Shown in pieces: positions 56,526 to 64,000 of a DNA stretch of 64,000 bases. Location of the stretch: NCBI RefSeq assembly GCF_905171775.1, contig NC_053495.1:106373409-106437408 (forward strand), given 5' to 3'. A program made the translations under genes and the position numbers. The stretch's first letter is position 1, and the number at the start of each line of letters is the position of its first letter. A model generated the notes under the pieces. That model was given only the letters and a program-made list of their open reading frames with translations, did not search any database and was not told where the DNA came from. The DNA comes from Rana temporaria. Lineage: Eukaryota; Chordata; Amphibia; Anura; Ranidae.

Positions 56526-58376
56526 GCGTTGTTGCTGTTGGTTTGACCAGTTTATAGGGAATTTATTCCCTGTCGAGGTCGCCTGTGGTTGTTGTTCAGC
56601 GGACATGCTGTTGTTCTGGGGTTGGTAGTTTTTCCGGGGTCTAGGGCAGTCCCTGGCCCAATGATTAGGGTCCCCGCAATTGTAGCAGGTACCCTGGGGG
56701 TACCTAGGCTGTGGTGGATCTCTCTGGTTCCTACCTCTCCCATATTCATTTCGGTTTTGACTAGGGTAACCTCTACCTCGACCTCTGCTCATTCCCCTCC
56801 CATACTGTGGGGCATCAATCTTGTCAGTAAAATGGTGGGTACTGATGGTTGGTTTCTTTATCTCAAAACATCCAGCAGCCTCCTTTTCCAAAAGAAGCTT
56901 CTGGAAGTCTGGCACCGTATCAGATGGCCATGATGAAACCATTTGTTTGATGGGGGTGACGAGGTGAGGCAGAGTGTTAATCAGAAAAGTAGAAATGAAT
57001 AATTGATCATTATCCTGTATCTTTAAACCGGCCTCTTGAACCCAACAGTCATGGAATCTCTTCCAATATTCGGGGATGGGTTCATATTTCCTTTGTTTGC
57101 ATGCTAACGCGGTGGATAGGGATGATTTTTGTTTAAAAACTCTCTTCATTTCATTTTCCAATTCCTCCCACATTTTGGCTACTCCAACTTCCGTGTTTAA
57201 TGCATACTGCCCGGCTAAAGGATTGGATGGGGGAGGGGGTTGTGGTGGTGGTGGGTCTACTTCTGCCTCCTGTTTTATCTGTATTGTACTAATGGAAGGT
57301 ACCTTTGTCCAATCCCACTCTGACCTAGGACCAATGATTCCGTCTATTATTAGACGCATGTCTTCCTGTGTATAATTCCTACCCTTACAAGCCTTTTTTA
57401 AATAATTCAATGTTCCCAATGGGGCCGCTGTGGGTTTGGGACAGTTCTTTACTATTCTATCGATGTCCTCTAACTCTATGGGTTTTTTTACCAGATAATT
57501 CCCCATTGTCATAAAAGGAAAATGTTTATTGTTCCCTTCGGCAATGGTTGGGGGCCCAGGGGGGTCCGGGTTGGGGTCGGATGCATTATATATTTTTCCA
57601 CTCCTGTTATGGTGTGGGGAAATTATTTCACCTCCTAAATTACCGATAGGTTCCGGCATTTTCCGAATGGCCGGAGGTGAGGGGGAAGCCAGGGACATTC
57701 GAACTGACCTAATCGGGCTGTGGGTAGTGGCACGCAATATACCTAGCCTCCGCGGAGTAGGGGTAGATGACCCCTGAGCGGGTTGGTCTGGTGCTGTAGG
57801 TCTTATGTGATATGCTCCCTGTGGGTCATTTATCGGTTCTATCTCGGGCAGTGCGGAGACTATAGCTAGAGTTTCACATTCATCCAATATCGGATAAATA
57901 TGACTGTAGGGCGGGGGTGTAGTGTAAAATTGTTTAGTGTTATTTTGTTGAATATGGCTTGGTTTGGACAAAGTGTTCATCCGCTCCAAGTCATGGCACT
58001 TCTTTGGGTCTAGAACTTTAACTAATTTCTTTTTACCCTTTTTTTGTTGAACTTCCTTCCAGTAAGGGGCATATTGTAACCAACTCAACCCTCCTTGCTC
58101 CATATATTCCTGGTCCCACCCTGGGTCGGGACCATAATATGGCCACACTGTTTTGTCTAAAAGACATAATCCTTTCACCATATCCATGTGGAAGGGGTCA
58201 TTGGCGCCCTCCCGTGGAAAAGGGTTGGAACTATGCATGGCTTCGGTCCATCCCGCTATATTATCCACCCATGGATTGATTAGGAAATAATCAGTCCCAC
58301 TAACCCTTGCTACATATTCCTTACATGTTTCTCCAAGATCTGGTACAGGGGGTGGTTTACTACCTCCGTGGCCCAT
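56523..58376 (-). CDS. gag: ERV Gag polyprotein (open)
   Basis: Structural polyprotein that assembles the particle. I choose the start MGHGGSK at 58376 rather than the in-frame ATG 13 codons upstream, because Gly2 with Ser6 gives a myristoylation signal. 617 residues. A late-domain PPPY lies in TTPPPYSHIYP. The capsid region follows in the middle (AKMWEELENEMKRVFKQK area). The nucleocapsid has one CCHC knuckle, CYNCGDPNHWARDC, after an Arg/Gly-rich stretch (GRGMSRGRGRGYP). It ends in QQQQR before TGA. No internal break seen. Confidence 0.93.
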   Translation of the reverse strand: MGHGGSKPPPVPDLGETCKEYVARVSGTDYFLINPWVDNIAGWTEAMHSSNPFPREGANDPFHMDMVKGLCLLDKTVWPYYGPDPGWDQEYMEQGGLSWLQYAPYWKEVQQKKGKKKLVKVLDPKKCHDLERMNTLSKPSHIQQNNTKQFYTTPPPYSHIYPILDECETLAIVSALPEIEPINDPQGAYHIRPTAPDQPAQGSSTPTPRRLGILRATTHSPIRSVRMSLASPSPPAIRKMPEPIGNLGGEIISPHHNRSGKIYNASDPNPDPPGPPTIAEGNNKHFPFMTMGNYLVKKPIELEDIDRIVKNCPKPTAAPLGTLNYLKKACKGRNYTQEDMRLIIDGIIGPRSEWDWTKVPSISTIQIKQEAEVDPPPPQPPPPSNPLAGQYALNTEVGVAKMWEELENEMKRVFKQKSSLSTALACKQRKYEPIPEYWKRFHDCWVQEAGLKIQDNDQLFISTFLINTLPHLVTPIKQMVSSWPSDTVPDFQKLLLEKEAAGCFEIKKPTISTHHFTDKIDAPQYGRGMSRGRGRGYPSQNRNEYGRGRNQRDPPQPRYPQGTCYNCGDPNHWARDCPRPRKNYQPQNNSMSAEQQPQATSTGNKFPINWSNQQQQR

Positions 58377-58630
58377 GGTTGTAAACAACGGCGGTCTTTG
58401 GAGGGGTAAGTCCACCTTAATCGGTGACCAACGCTACCGACTACGCAATTAAAATCGTCGTGCCAGACGACTTGGGAACACGATCCTATTCTTCCTAGTA
58501 CCGATGGTGCTAATACTTCGTTGGGGGAGTTAATTATTGCCCGAACGACAGAATGTAATAATATCCCGTCGGTATTTGATATTATATATGTAACCCGTGG
58601 TTCTCCCCTGTTACACCAGTGACAACTCAT
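58310..58630 (-). CDS. ERV leader ORF 2 (unknown function)
   Basis: 106 codons, start MSCHWCNRGEPRV. Its ATG overlaps the stop of leader ORF 1 as ATGA, and its end overlaps the start of gag in another frame. It contains CHWC and CSQVV/NCVV cysteines. No known domain is recognised. It could be the downstream exon or frame of an accessory protein, or chance. Confidence 0.35.
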   Translation of the reverse strand: MSCHWCNRGEPRVTYIISNTDGILLHSVVRAIINSPNEVLAPSVLGRIGSCSQVVWHDDFNCVVGSVGHRLRWTYPSKDRRCLQPWATEVVNHPLYQILEKHVRNM

Positions 58631-58974
58631 TTGTTGCAGAAAGCTGATCCCTGGTGTTGGTAGATATTTCTTATCTGCTTATATGTTATACCGATCAAAT
58701 TATAGTCTATCTCCCCGTGAAAATTGATCCTATAATATATGGTCCTACACTTGGGATTGGTGGAGATAACTTGGGTCCCTAGAAACCTTCTTACACTAAT
58801 AGGTGGAACTATGGTAACTAACTTAGCACAATTTAAATTGCAATACGTTATATCAAAACTCAAACAGTGGGTACAAAGGGGACACGTCATGTGTCTTACT
58901 ATAGTTTCTATGTGTAAAGGTACGGAACGTTCACAGTGCTCGACTGCCACAGGTTGCCCCGTGCGTCTTCCCAA
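58627..58974 (-). CDS. ERV leader ORF 1, cysteine-rich (unknown)
   Basis: 115 codons between the PBS and gag. It has a Cys cluster, CPLCTHC and later YCNLNC, that resembles a zinc-binding layout, followed by IVPPISVRRFLG. It stops in the ATGA shared with the next frame. No family match is recognised. A simple leader would not be expected to hold two adjoining frames of over 100 codons; epsilonretroviruses are known to carry an extra gene before gag. Confidence 0.4.
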   Translation of the reverse strand: MGRRTGQPVAVEHCERSVPLHIETIVRHMTCPLCTHCLSFDITYCNLNCAKLVTIVPPISVRRFLGTQVISTNPKCRTIYYRINFHGEIDYNLIGITYKQIRNIYQHQGSAFCNK

Positions 58975-59399
58975 AACGTGAACTGGTCACCGTTGTATTT
59001 CAGCCGTGCTGACAATACGGAGCGGTTCGAATGCAGTGTGACCACTCTGGCATTCTCATCAGATAAAGGACATTTAGTAAATGACTTGAGTTTGTCCACT
59101 TACCAACCAAACTCGTTGAGTCATACAAACAAATTATCTTATACTTCTATGCGATAGATAAGAAAAGCATAAAGATTTTTTCAGACACAAAACGAGCGAA
59201 TTTTCTAACTCTTCTAAGCCTCCCCGAGACTTGATATCTCTATTATGTGTGGATAGTATTCCCGGAATACCTCAACACTTTTTGGTTCTATTGGATCTGA
59301 GTTTAATCAGCGCCCCCGTCACCTCACTACAATCGGTTACATAGAAAAAAAGATTTCTACTTACCGAGTGAGTAGGTGTTCGTGGAGGATGATTCTCAG
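58975..59399 (-). other. ERV 5' leader
   Basis: From the PBS to the first leader frame. It includes another short frame (59099-58908, 63 codons, MDKLKSFTKCPLSDENARVV) in a third frame. A splice donor would be expected here, but none could be assigned with confidence. Confidence 0.5.
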
Positions 59400-59417
59400 A
59401 TCCCGGACGAGCCCCCA
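59400..59417 (-). promoter_or_regulatory. ERV primer-binding site, tRNA-Pro type
   Basis: On the minus strand tgggggctcgtccgggat, 4 bases after the 5' LTR. This 18-mer matches the 3' end of tRNA-Pro, the primer used by murine-leukaemia-type viruses. Confidence 0.9.
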
Positions 59418-59421
59418 CTGC

Positions 59422-59939
59422 TGTTGGTGGTTGAGACCCCTGAGACCCCCGGTCTCACAGATAGTCCCTGACTACCTGATGGCGCGCTCGTGTTGTGTCT
59501 GCAGGCCTGGGAGATTGGTTTCGTTTCAGAGAAGTAACACAGACGGAGACATATAAAGTGTGAAACCAAGCTCTGTTTATTTTTGGCTCGTTTGCTGATT
59601 ATATAGGGGGGAAATGGGGGCGTACATTGTGGCTTTCAAAATACATATAACAATTCTTATAGGTTAAATGTTTTGGAGAAAAACAATCGTCATTTAGGGG
59701 ATTTTTGGATTTTTAAGCGAGTAAGCATATCACTGAATATAGACATAGAAACTCATGACAAAAGGCAGCTGACTGTCTGAGTTTCTACGTGACCCTTGAT
59801 TGCATCAGAAAATAGAACAACTCAGCAAAAACACGTATACACTTATATTGCTTATGTGGCTAAAATATGTCTGTATAAAATGGAGTATATGCATACAAAA
59901 TGGAGTACAAGCTGGATTGAGCTTCTGTCATCCCCCACA
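59422..59939 (-). repeat. ERV 5' LTR with promoter
   Basis: 518 bp, reading as identical to 50418-50935. On the minus strand: TATATAATC (59606-59597) followed about 20 bases on by AATAAA (59580-59575), so the TATA box and polyadenylation signal are close together and R must be short. It ends CCAACA before the PBS. Confidence 0.93.
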
Positions 59940-60026
59940 GAGTGTACACACCATAGGATCTATCCGCTGAAACCCATTTGCTGGGATTTTTCAGCGGATG
60001 GATTCTATGGTGTGTACGGGGCCTAA

Positions 60027-60078
60027 GAGAAGTCTATTTGATTCTCCTGATATAGATCCTGTAGACACAATGGACTGA
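60027..60078 (+). pseudogene. LINE F ORF1, last codons
   Basis: Continues the frame left at 50161 once the MITE is removed (SSK/RSLFDSPD, then VDTMD and TGA). LINE C ORF1 ends similarly with DSMD. LINE F continues to 60124, where the next element starts. Confidence 0.72.
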
Positions 60079-60527
60079 ATGCCTTTCAGTCCTCATTTTA
60101 AAGCTTATTCTATCTTAAAACTTAGGCCCAGATTCACGTAGATCGGCACATCTTTATGCCGGCGTAGCGCATCTCATATCCGTATTTTCATAGCAAATGC
60201 GTCCAATTTTGCGCCCGCGTAACGTAAATTCGTTGGCGTAAGCCGGCGTAATTCAAAGTAGGAAGGAAGTGGGCGTGATCCATTTAAATGAAGCGTGACC
60301 CCATGCAAATGAAGGGCCGAACGACCGGCGCATGCGCCGTGACATGATCGTATGTCCCACGCCCCTCTGTGCATGCTCACAACTACGCCCGGCATAAACC
60401 CTGAGATACGCCTGCCCGCCGTTTACGCCCAGGGCATAAATACGCCCAGACATGCGCCCGTCGAGTGCAAAAGTACACCCGTCTGTTTGTTAGTGGTGTA
60501 AGTGCTTTTGCTGTCTTCCTTTGTGCC

Positions 60528-61780
60528 ATGTCTGCTCGTCGCAGTGATAGGAGGAAGAAAAACTTCTCCCCAGAGGAGAGGTCCATTATCATATCGGCCA
60601 TGGAGAGGTATGATGCTCGCCTCCATGGGGCACAAAGTAAAGACACCAGCAGGGGGAAGAGGGATGAGATCCTGATGAGGATCACCACCCAGGTAAATGA
60701 CCTTGGGAATGAGGTGAGGAGGCCCAAGGACATTGTTAAAAAAATGAACGACCTGCGTAGGAGGGTCAAAGAGAAGCTGGGCAAGATGAGGAGGCATGCC
60801 AGCACCACTGGAGGTGGACCAGCCTCGACTATTAGGCTGACTCCTGAGGAGCAGGTGGTTGCCCAGGGCCTTGAGAGGGAACAAGTGGAGGGAGTGGAGG
60901 GCTATGACTCAGTTGAGCAGGCCTTGAGGACAGGTAAGTGTGTTTTTTCTCCTATTTGGTGTGTAGCATGTGAGGGGTGGAAGGGAACATGTGACAAGTG
61001 TGTGGGTCCTCCAACATGTGAATGTTTTGTGTCATCCACAGATGTCCAGGAGGGAGCTGGGCCATCATCTGCCTCTGCCCGTCCCACACCATCATCCCCT
61101 GAGCATCATGCCCCTGACCCCCTGGGAAGCCAAGAGGCATTGGTGGAGGGGAGTGCCCAGACCTCCAATGAAGAGGTGGTGGAGAATGACGTTGTCCCTA
61201 TGGGTGAGGAGGTGTGCCTGTATTTGGAGGAATCCTCCCTCTCGGCTGATCTGTCACGGACGTCAAGCCCCATCTCTTCCAGCCCCTCAGTATCCATCCC
61301 CAACACACCCACTCCCTCAAGTGCCTCCCCGTATGCCAGGCCCCAAGCCTCTCCTGGCCCCAGGAAGGCTACCAGGAAGACCAGGGGGGTTCCTGAGTTC
61401 CTTCCGGAACATTTAACCAGGACTCCCAGACCTGCCATATGGGTGAGATGGCCGTGGAGATGCGGCGTGTGGCAGACAGCCTGGCCTCCATGGGCAACAT
61501 AAATGATGCCCTTCAAGATCTGTCTGGCAACAGTGTAGCGGTGATCACCTGCCTGGGTGAGCTGCAGGCCACAACGGCTACCCTCGTGGCAGAGGTGAGG
61601 TCCCTGAGAGAGGCCGTACAGGGCAACACAGCTGCCATTAAGGCGGAGGGGAGGCAGTCGCGGCTGGTGCAGGCAGAGACAAATACCATCCTCACCCGCA
61701 TTGCTGTGGCTTTAGAGGGCAGGCATCCAGCCAGGGAGAGGCCAGGGGATGCTCCTCCACCTGATGCCCCCCCCACCTGA
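60528..61780 (+). pseudogene. Harbinger Myb/SANT-like protein, copy 2
   Basis: Start MSARRSDRRKKNFSPEERS. The Myb/SANT-like domain occupies about residues 10-90 (SIIISAMERYDARLHG, KRDEILMRITTQVNDLG, VKKMNDLRRRVKEKLGK). A GT-AG intron lies at 60934-61041 (108 bp), at the same codon and phase as in copy 1. Exon 2 has a Ser/Pro-rich acidic linker and a C-terminal coiled coil (MGEMAVEMRRVADSLASMG, GNSVAVITCLGELQA, TRIAVALEG), with a one-base frameshift near 61420. It is paralogous to the gene at 35634-37067. In Harbinger systems this protein is a DNA-binding partner of the transposase. Confidence 0.8.
60934..61041 (+). other. Conserved 108-bp intron in Myb-like gene
   Basis: GTAAGTG at the 5' end, CATCCACAG at the 3' end, phase 1. 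The homologous intron in copy 1 is 36671-36563 (minus, 109 bp, GTAAGT...CCACAG). The 3' half is unusually conserved and, if retained, encodes a Cys-rich stretch (KCVGPPTCECFVSSTD here, KCVDPQTCDCFVSSTD in copy 1). Confidence 0.75.
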
Positions 61781-61962
61781 GCCTTATACCAGGCAGTTAC
61801 AGAGCCGTGGCCGTGGATGTGGCAGCAGGCTTGGCCCACGACAGGGCAACTGATTTTTTGGTTTTGCCTTTTTTTTGCTCTGGTGAAGAGTGTTTTTGTT
61901 TTTTTTTGCTCAAGTCATGAGTTTTTTTTTTTTTAATTACTGCACACGGTGAGGTGTGCAGG
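61781..61962. other. 3' region of Harbinger copy 2, no gene
   Basis: T-rich tract (61860-61935) downstream of the Myb-like gene, ending at the Gypsy LTR. Confidence 0.6.
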
Positions 61963-62424
61963 TGTCACGGAAGCATGAATCAGACGTACAACAATAGATA
62001 AATGAAATAGGAAGGCTTTATTGAAAACCAAACAGCAAGGTAAAAGTCCAAACGGATGATCAAACAGTGCAGAGTCTTCCACCGGAGCCAGGGATCAGGA
62101 GCCAGAAGGATAGTCCGAACGAAGCCAGGGATCAGGAGCCAGAAGGGTAGTCCGAACGAAGCCAGGGATCAGGAGCCAGAAGGGTAGTCTGTGGAAGCCG
62201 GGTCGGTAACCAAAAGCAGCAGCACAATCTCAGGAGCATGTGAATACAAGAGGACCAAGCAGGGGAATGAAGCAACAGACCTCCTATATATATGCAAGGC
62301 ATCCAGCTCCTCCCAGTGGGAAGGAGGAGCCGCAGGGTGTGGTAAGTTATAAGAAGCCCAGAAACCAACATGGCCGCCAGCACATGTCAGATGAAAGAAG
62401 CCAGCAAGAGGTAAGACCATGACA
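61963..62424 (-). repeat. Ty3/Gypsy 3' LTR
   Basis: 462 bp, begins tgtcacgg and ends catgaca on the plus strand (TGTCA...TGACA). On the minus strand it starts TGTCATGGTC directly after the purine tract tgagggggaggtac (62438-62425). AATAAA lies near 62018-62013 on the minus strand. It contains a 37-bp tandem repeat (about 2.8 units from 62084 to 62190, gccagggatcaggagccaga). Confidence 0.85.
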
Positions 62425-62435
62425 GTACCTCCCCC

Positions 62436-63647
62436 TCAAGGGCCCCTCCTCCGCGGCGCAAAAAACGGTTTCTGGGGGAAGCGCGCGTGGAAGTCTCGGA
62501 GCAAGGCAGGAGCATGGACATCTGCGGAGGGAACCCAGGAACGCTCCTCTGGACCATAACCACGCCAGTGGACCAAAAACTGCACCCGACCACGAACCAA
62601 GCGTGAGTCCAGGATATCGCTCACCTCATATTCCTCATGATCGCCCACCTGGACCGGACGAGGCCGAGGAACCGAGGAGGTGAAGCGATTGCACACCAGT
62701 GGTTTCAACGGGGAAACGTGAAACACGTTGGAGATCCGCATGCCAGGTGGGAGCGCAAGGGCATAGGCAACCGGGTTTACCCTGCGAAGCACTTGGAAGG
62801 GACCAACAAAGCGAGGAGCCAGCTTGGGAGTGGGCACTCGAAGGTTGAGGTTGCGAGTGGACAACCATACACGGTCTCCGACCTGGTAGGAAGGAGCAGG
62901 CGCCCGTCTGCGATCAGCCTGGAGTTTCTGGCGCTGTGCAGAGACCTCAAGGGACCTCTGGATCTGTATCCAAGCAGCACGTAGAGCGGAAAGGTGATCC
63001 TCCACAGCCGGAATAACTTGGGGAGAGAATGACTCCGGTAACACGGCAGGTTGGAACCCATAATTGGCCATGAAGGGAGACGTCCCAGAGGAAGAGTTCA
63101 CCGCCATGTTCCTGGCAAACTCAGCCCAAGGCAGAAGGTCAACCCAATTGTCTTGATGATCGGAGACATAGCAACGAAGGAATTGCTCCAGGGCCTGATT
63201 GGATCGTTCTGCGGCCCCATTGGACTGAGGGTGGTAGGCCGAGGAGAAGGAGAGATGAATCCCCAACTGGGAGCAAAAGGCACGCCAGAACCTGGACACA
63301 AACTGACTACCCCGATCCGACACTATCTCTTTGGGCAAACTGTGCAACCGGAAGACCTCCCTGGCGAAAACCGTGGCCAACTCTTGTGCAGAGGGTAATT
63401 TCTTGAGAGGAACACAGTGGCACATTTTGGAAAACCGATCCACAATCATGAGAATGACCGTATGGCCTCGGGATGCAGGAAGGTCCACAATGAAGTCCAT
63501 CCCAAGGTGTGACCATGGGCGCTCCCCGGTAGCGATGGGTTGCAGAAGGCCCAACGGAAGGTGCCGAGGGGATTTACTCTGGGCACAAACAGAGCATGCC
63601 GCTACATATGCGGCGATGTCAGAACGTAGAGAAGGCCACCAGAACAA
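62436..63647 (-). CDS. Ty3/Gypsy integrase with chromodomain (5' truncated)
   Basis: 403 codons open. It starts in the zinc region (FWWPSLRSDIAAYV, then CSVCAQSK for the last two zinc ligands). The catalytic core has D in GMDFIVDLP, D in VSDRGSQF and E in NGAAERSNQALEQF. The GPY/F-type region is FVGPFQVLRRVNPVAYAL. The chromodomain EYEVSDILDSRLVRGRVQF and LVHWRGYG ends the protein near FHARFP. Chromodomains steer such integrases to marked chromatin. The N-terminal part of pol is cut off at 63647. Confidence 0.93.
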   Translation of the reverse strand: MFWWPSLRSDIAAYVAACSVCAQSKSPRHLPLGLLQPIATGERPWSHLGMDFIVDLPASRGHTVILMIVDRFSKMCHCVPLKKLPSAQELATVFAREVFRLHSLPKEIVSDRGSQFVSRFWRAFCSQLGIHLSFSSAYHPQSNGAAERSNQALEQFLRCYVSDHQDNWVDLLPWAEFARNMAVNSSSGTSPFMANYGFQPAVLPESFSPQVIPAVEDHLSALRAAWIQIQRSLEVSAQRQKLQADRRRAPAPSYQVGDRVWLSTRNLNLRVPTPKLAPRFVGPFQVLRRVNPVAYALALPPGMRISNVFHVSPLKPLVCNRFTSSVPRPRPVQVGDHEEYEVSDILDSRLVRGRVQFLVHWRGYGPEERSWVPSADVHAPALLRDFHARFPQKPFFAPRRRGP

Positions 63648-63759
63648 ACGTGTATATATCTACCCTGTTCCTTCAGGAGACTTTTTCTTTGTTTTTTTGT
63701 TTTTTTGTTTTTTTTTCTCCCTCTGTTGTAGGTTGGGGGTCTATTGACATTGTGCTGAA
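63648..63759 (+). other. LINE G upstream sequence
   Basis: T-rich tract (63680-63717) between the Gypsy break and the LINE G start codon. Probably the ORF2 leader. Confidence 0.5.
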
Positions 63760-64000
63760 ATGGCCTATTCCTCATTAGGAGAACACCCTACCCTGATCTC
63801 CCACAACCTAAGGGGCCTTAATATTCCGGAAAAGAGGGTATCACTTTTAAGAGAATTAAAAAAGGCTCAACCGGCTTTTGTGTTAATACAGGAGACCCAC
63901 TTTCTATCCTCCTCTGTCCCTAGATTATTTGATAGACACTTTCCTGAGGTATACCATGCGCCAAACCCTAACTCTAAGTGCAAAGGTGTATCAATTCTGT
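63760..64000 (+). CDS. LINE G ORF2 start (runs off the window)
   Basis: Start MAYSSLGEHPTLISHNLRGL, then IPEKRVSLLRELKKAQ, LIQETHF, and the frame is open to base 64000 (about 80 codons). HNLRG and QETH are the first two motifs of the APE-type endonuclease of L1/Tx1-type LINEs; the motif IP.KR resembles LINE C but the sequence is distinct. The 3' end is outside the window, so intactness cannot be judged. Confidence 0.87.
   Translation, partial: MAYSSLGEHPTLISHNLRGLNIPEKRVSLLRELKKAQPAFVLIQETHFLSSSVPRLFDRHFPEVYHAPNPNSKCKGVSIL

Larger units (their letters stand above)
50418..59939 (-). mobile_element. Endogenous retrovirus, class I-like, nearly complete
   Basis: A 9.5-kb provirus on the minus strand with two 518-bp LTRs that read as identical, a 5-bp TSD gagtg (50413-50417 and 59940-59944), a tRNA-Pro-type PBS, a leader of about 1.0 kb, gag, pol in the same frame after a TGA, env and a polypurine tract. 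gag and env are open. pol has a homopolymer frameshift and one stop codon. The PBS type and single-frame gag-pol with a stop between them fit gamma/epsilon-type retroviruses. Confidence 0.95.
50162..60023. mobile_element. Harbinger-type MITE hosting the ERV
   Basis: Ends ggccccatacacac and gtgtgtacggggcc with TAA duplications at 50159-50161 and 60024-60026. Without the ERV and one TSD it would be about 335 bp. Its interior is made of short inverted repeats around ggatccatcc. The ERV inserted at 50418. Confidence 0.82.
60125..61962 (+). mobile_element. Harbinger-type element with Myb-like gene, copy 2
   Basis: Left end ggcccagattcacg after TTA (60122-60124), a variant of the GGGCCAGATTCAC family. 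The 5' region (60160-60460) matches the corresponding minus-strand part of copy 1, such as atttgcatgggg and the catgcgc motifs. It carries the Myb-like gene on the plus strand. The right end is missing: a Ty3/Gypsy LTR begins at 61963 and no complementary end follows in the window. Confidence 0.72.
61963..63647 (-). mobile_element. Ty3/Gypsy chromovirus, 3' end only
   Basis: Minus-strand LTR retrotransposon fragment: integrase with chromodomain, polypurine tract and 3' LTR. It stops abruptly at about 63647, where LINE G begins, so the 5' LTR, gag, protease and RT are missing from the window. Confidence 0.88.

Noticed and set aside
1..64000. Search for host exons, tRNA or rRNA genes
   Set aside because: Every coding signal recognised belongs to a transposable element, and no cloverleaf with A/B boxes or rRNA motif was noticed; a tool-based tRNA scan and protein search would be needed to exclude small cases.

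Overview
The window looks like intergenic DNA from a vertebrate, most likely an anuran (ranid-like) amphibian. No host protein-coding gene, tRNA or rRNA is recognisable. What it holds is a dense, multi-level nest of transposable elements: L1/Tx1-type and L2/CR1-type LINEs, Penelope-like elements (PLEs), TTAA-flanked piggyBac-type elements, PIF/Harbinger-type elements, a hAT-type element, a Tc1, a chromodomain Ty3/Gypsy fragment and a class-I-like endogenous retrovirus (ERV). The organism assignment is inference from this mix. Most boundaries were set directly from target-site duplications (TSDs) and from coding frames that rejoin when an insertion is removed.

Layout. 1-1994: an antisense ORF1 end of LINE B. 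1995-7867: near full-length LINE A inserted into LINE B ORF1 (15-bp TSD). 7868-8991: rest of LINE B, a 5'-inverted (twin-primed) copy. 9076-9786: Harbinger-type MITE. 10418-14962: PLE-1, a giant palindrome with 1,987-bp arms around a GIY-YIG endonuclease fragment. 16316-17259: piggyBac-type MITE. About 17264-40985: one old LINE (LINE C) split by PLE-2 (19068-20551), a small TTAA MITE (21161-21653), a 3.7-kb satellite-bearing TTAA element (22842-26540), a Harbinger MITE (26753-33579) that itself carries LINE D (26832-33110), and a hAT element (34491-39666) that carries a Myb-gene Harbinger-type element (34722-37855). 41036-43542: mariner-type MITE and a Tc1 with a MITE inside. About 43640-48920: L2-type LINE E, split by a TTAA MITE. 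49330-60078: LINE F ORF1 split by a Harbinger MITE that is split by the ERV (50418-59939). 60125-61962: second Myb-gene Harbinger-type element. 61963-63647: Ty3/Gypsy 3' end. 63648-64000: start of another LINE (LINE G), running off the window.

The youngest-looking pieces are the ERV (its two 518-bp LTRs read as identical, with open gag and env), PLE-1 (equal-length, almost identical arms), LINE A and LINE D. LINE-type machinery explains the TPRT-style insertions. The MITEs with GGGCCARATYCAC ends share termini with the two elements carrying a Myb/SANT-like gene and are probably mobilised by the same unseen transposase. The most interesting points are the palindromic PLEs with a hammerhead-ribozyme-like core, the conserved intron in the Harbinger Myb gene, the cysteine-rich leader ORFs and gag-UGA-pol arrangement of the ERV, and the stratigraphy of nested insertions.
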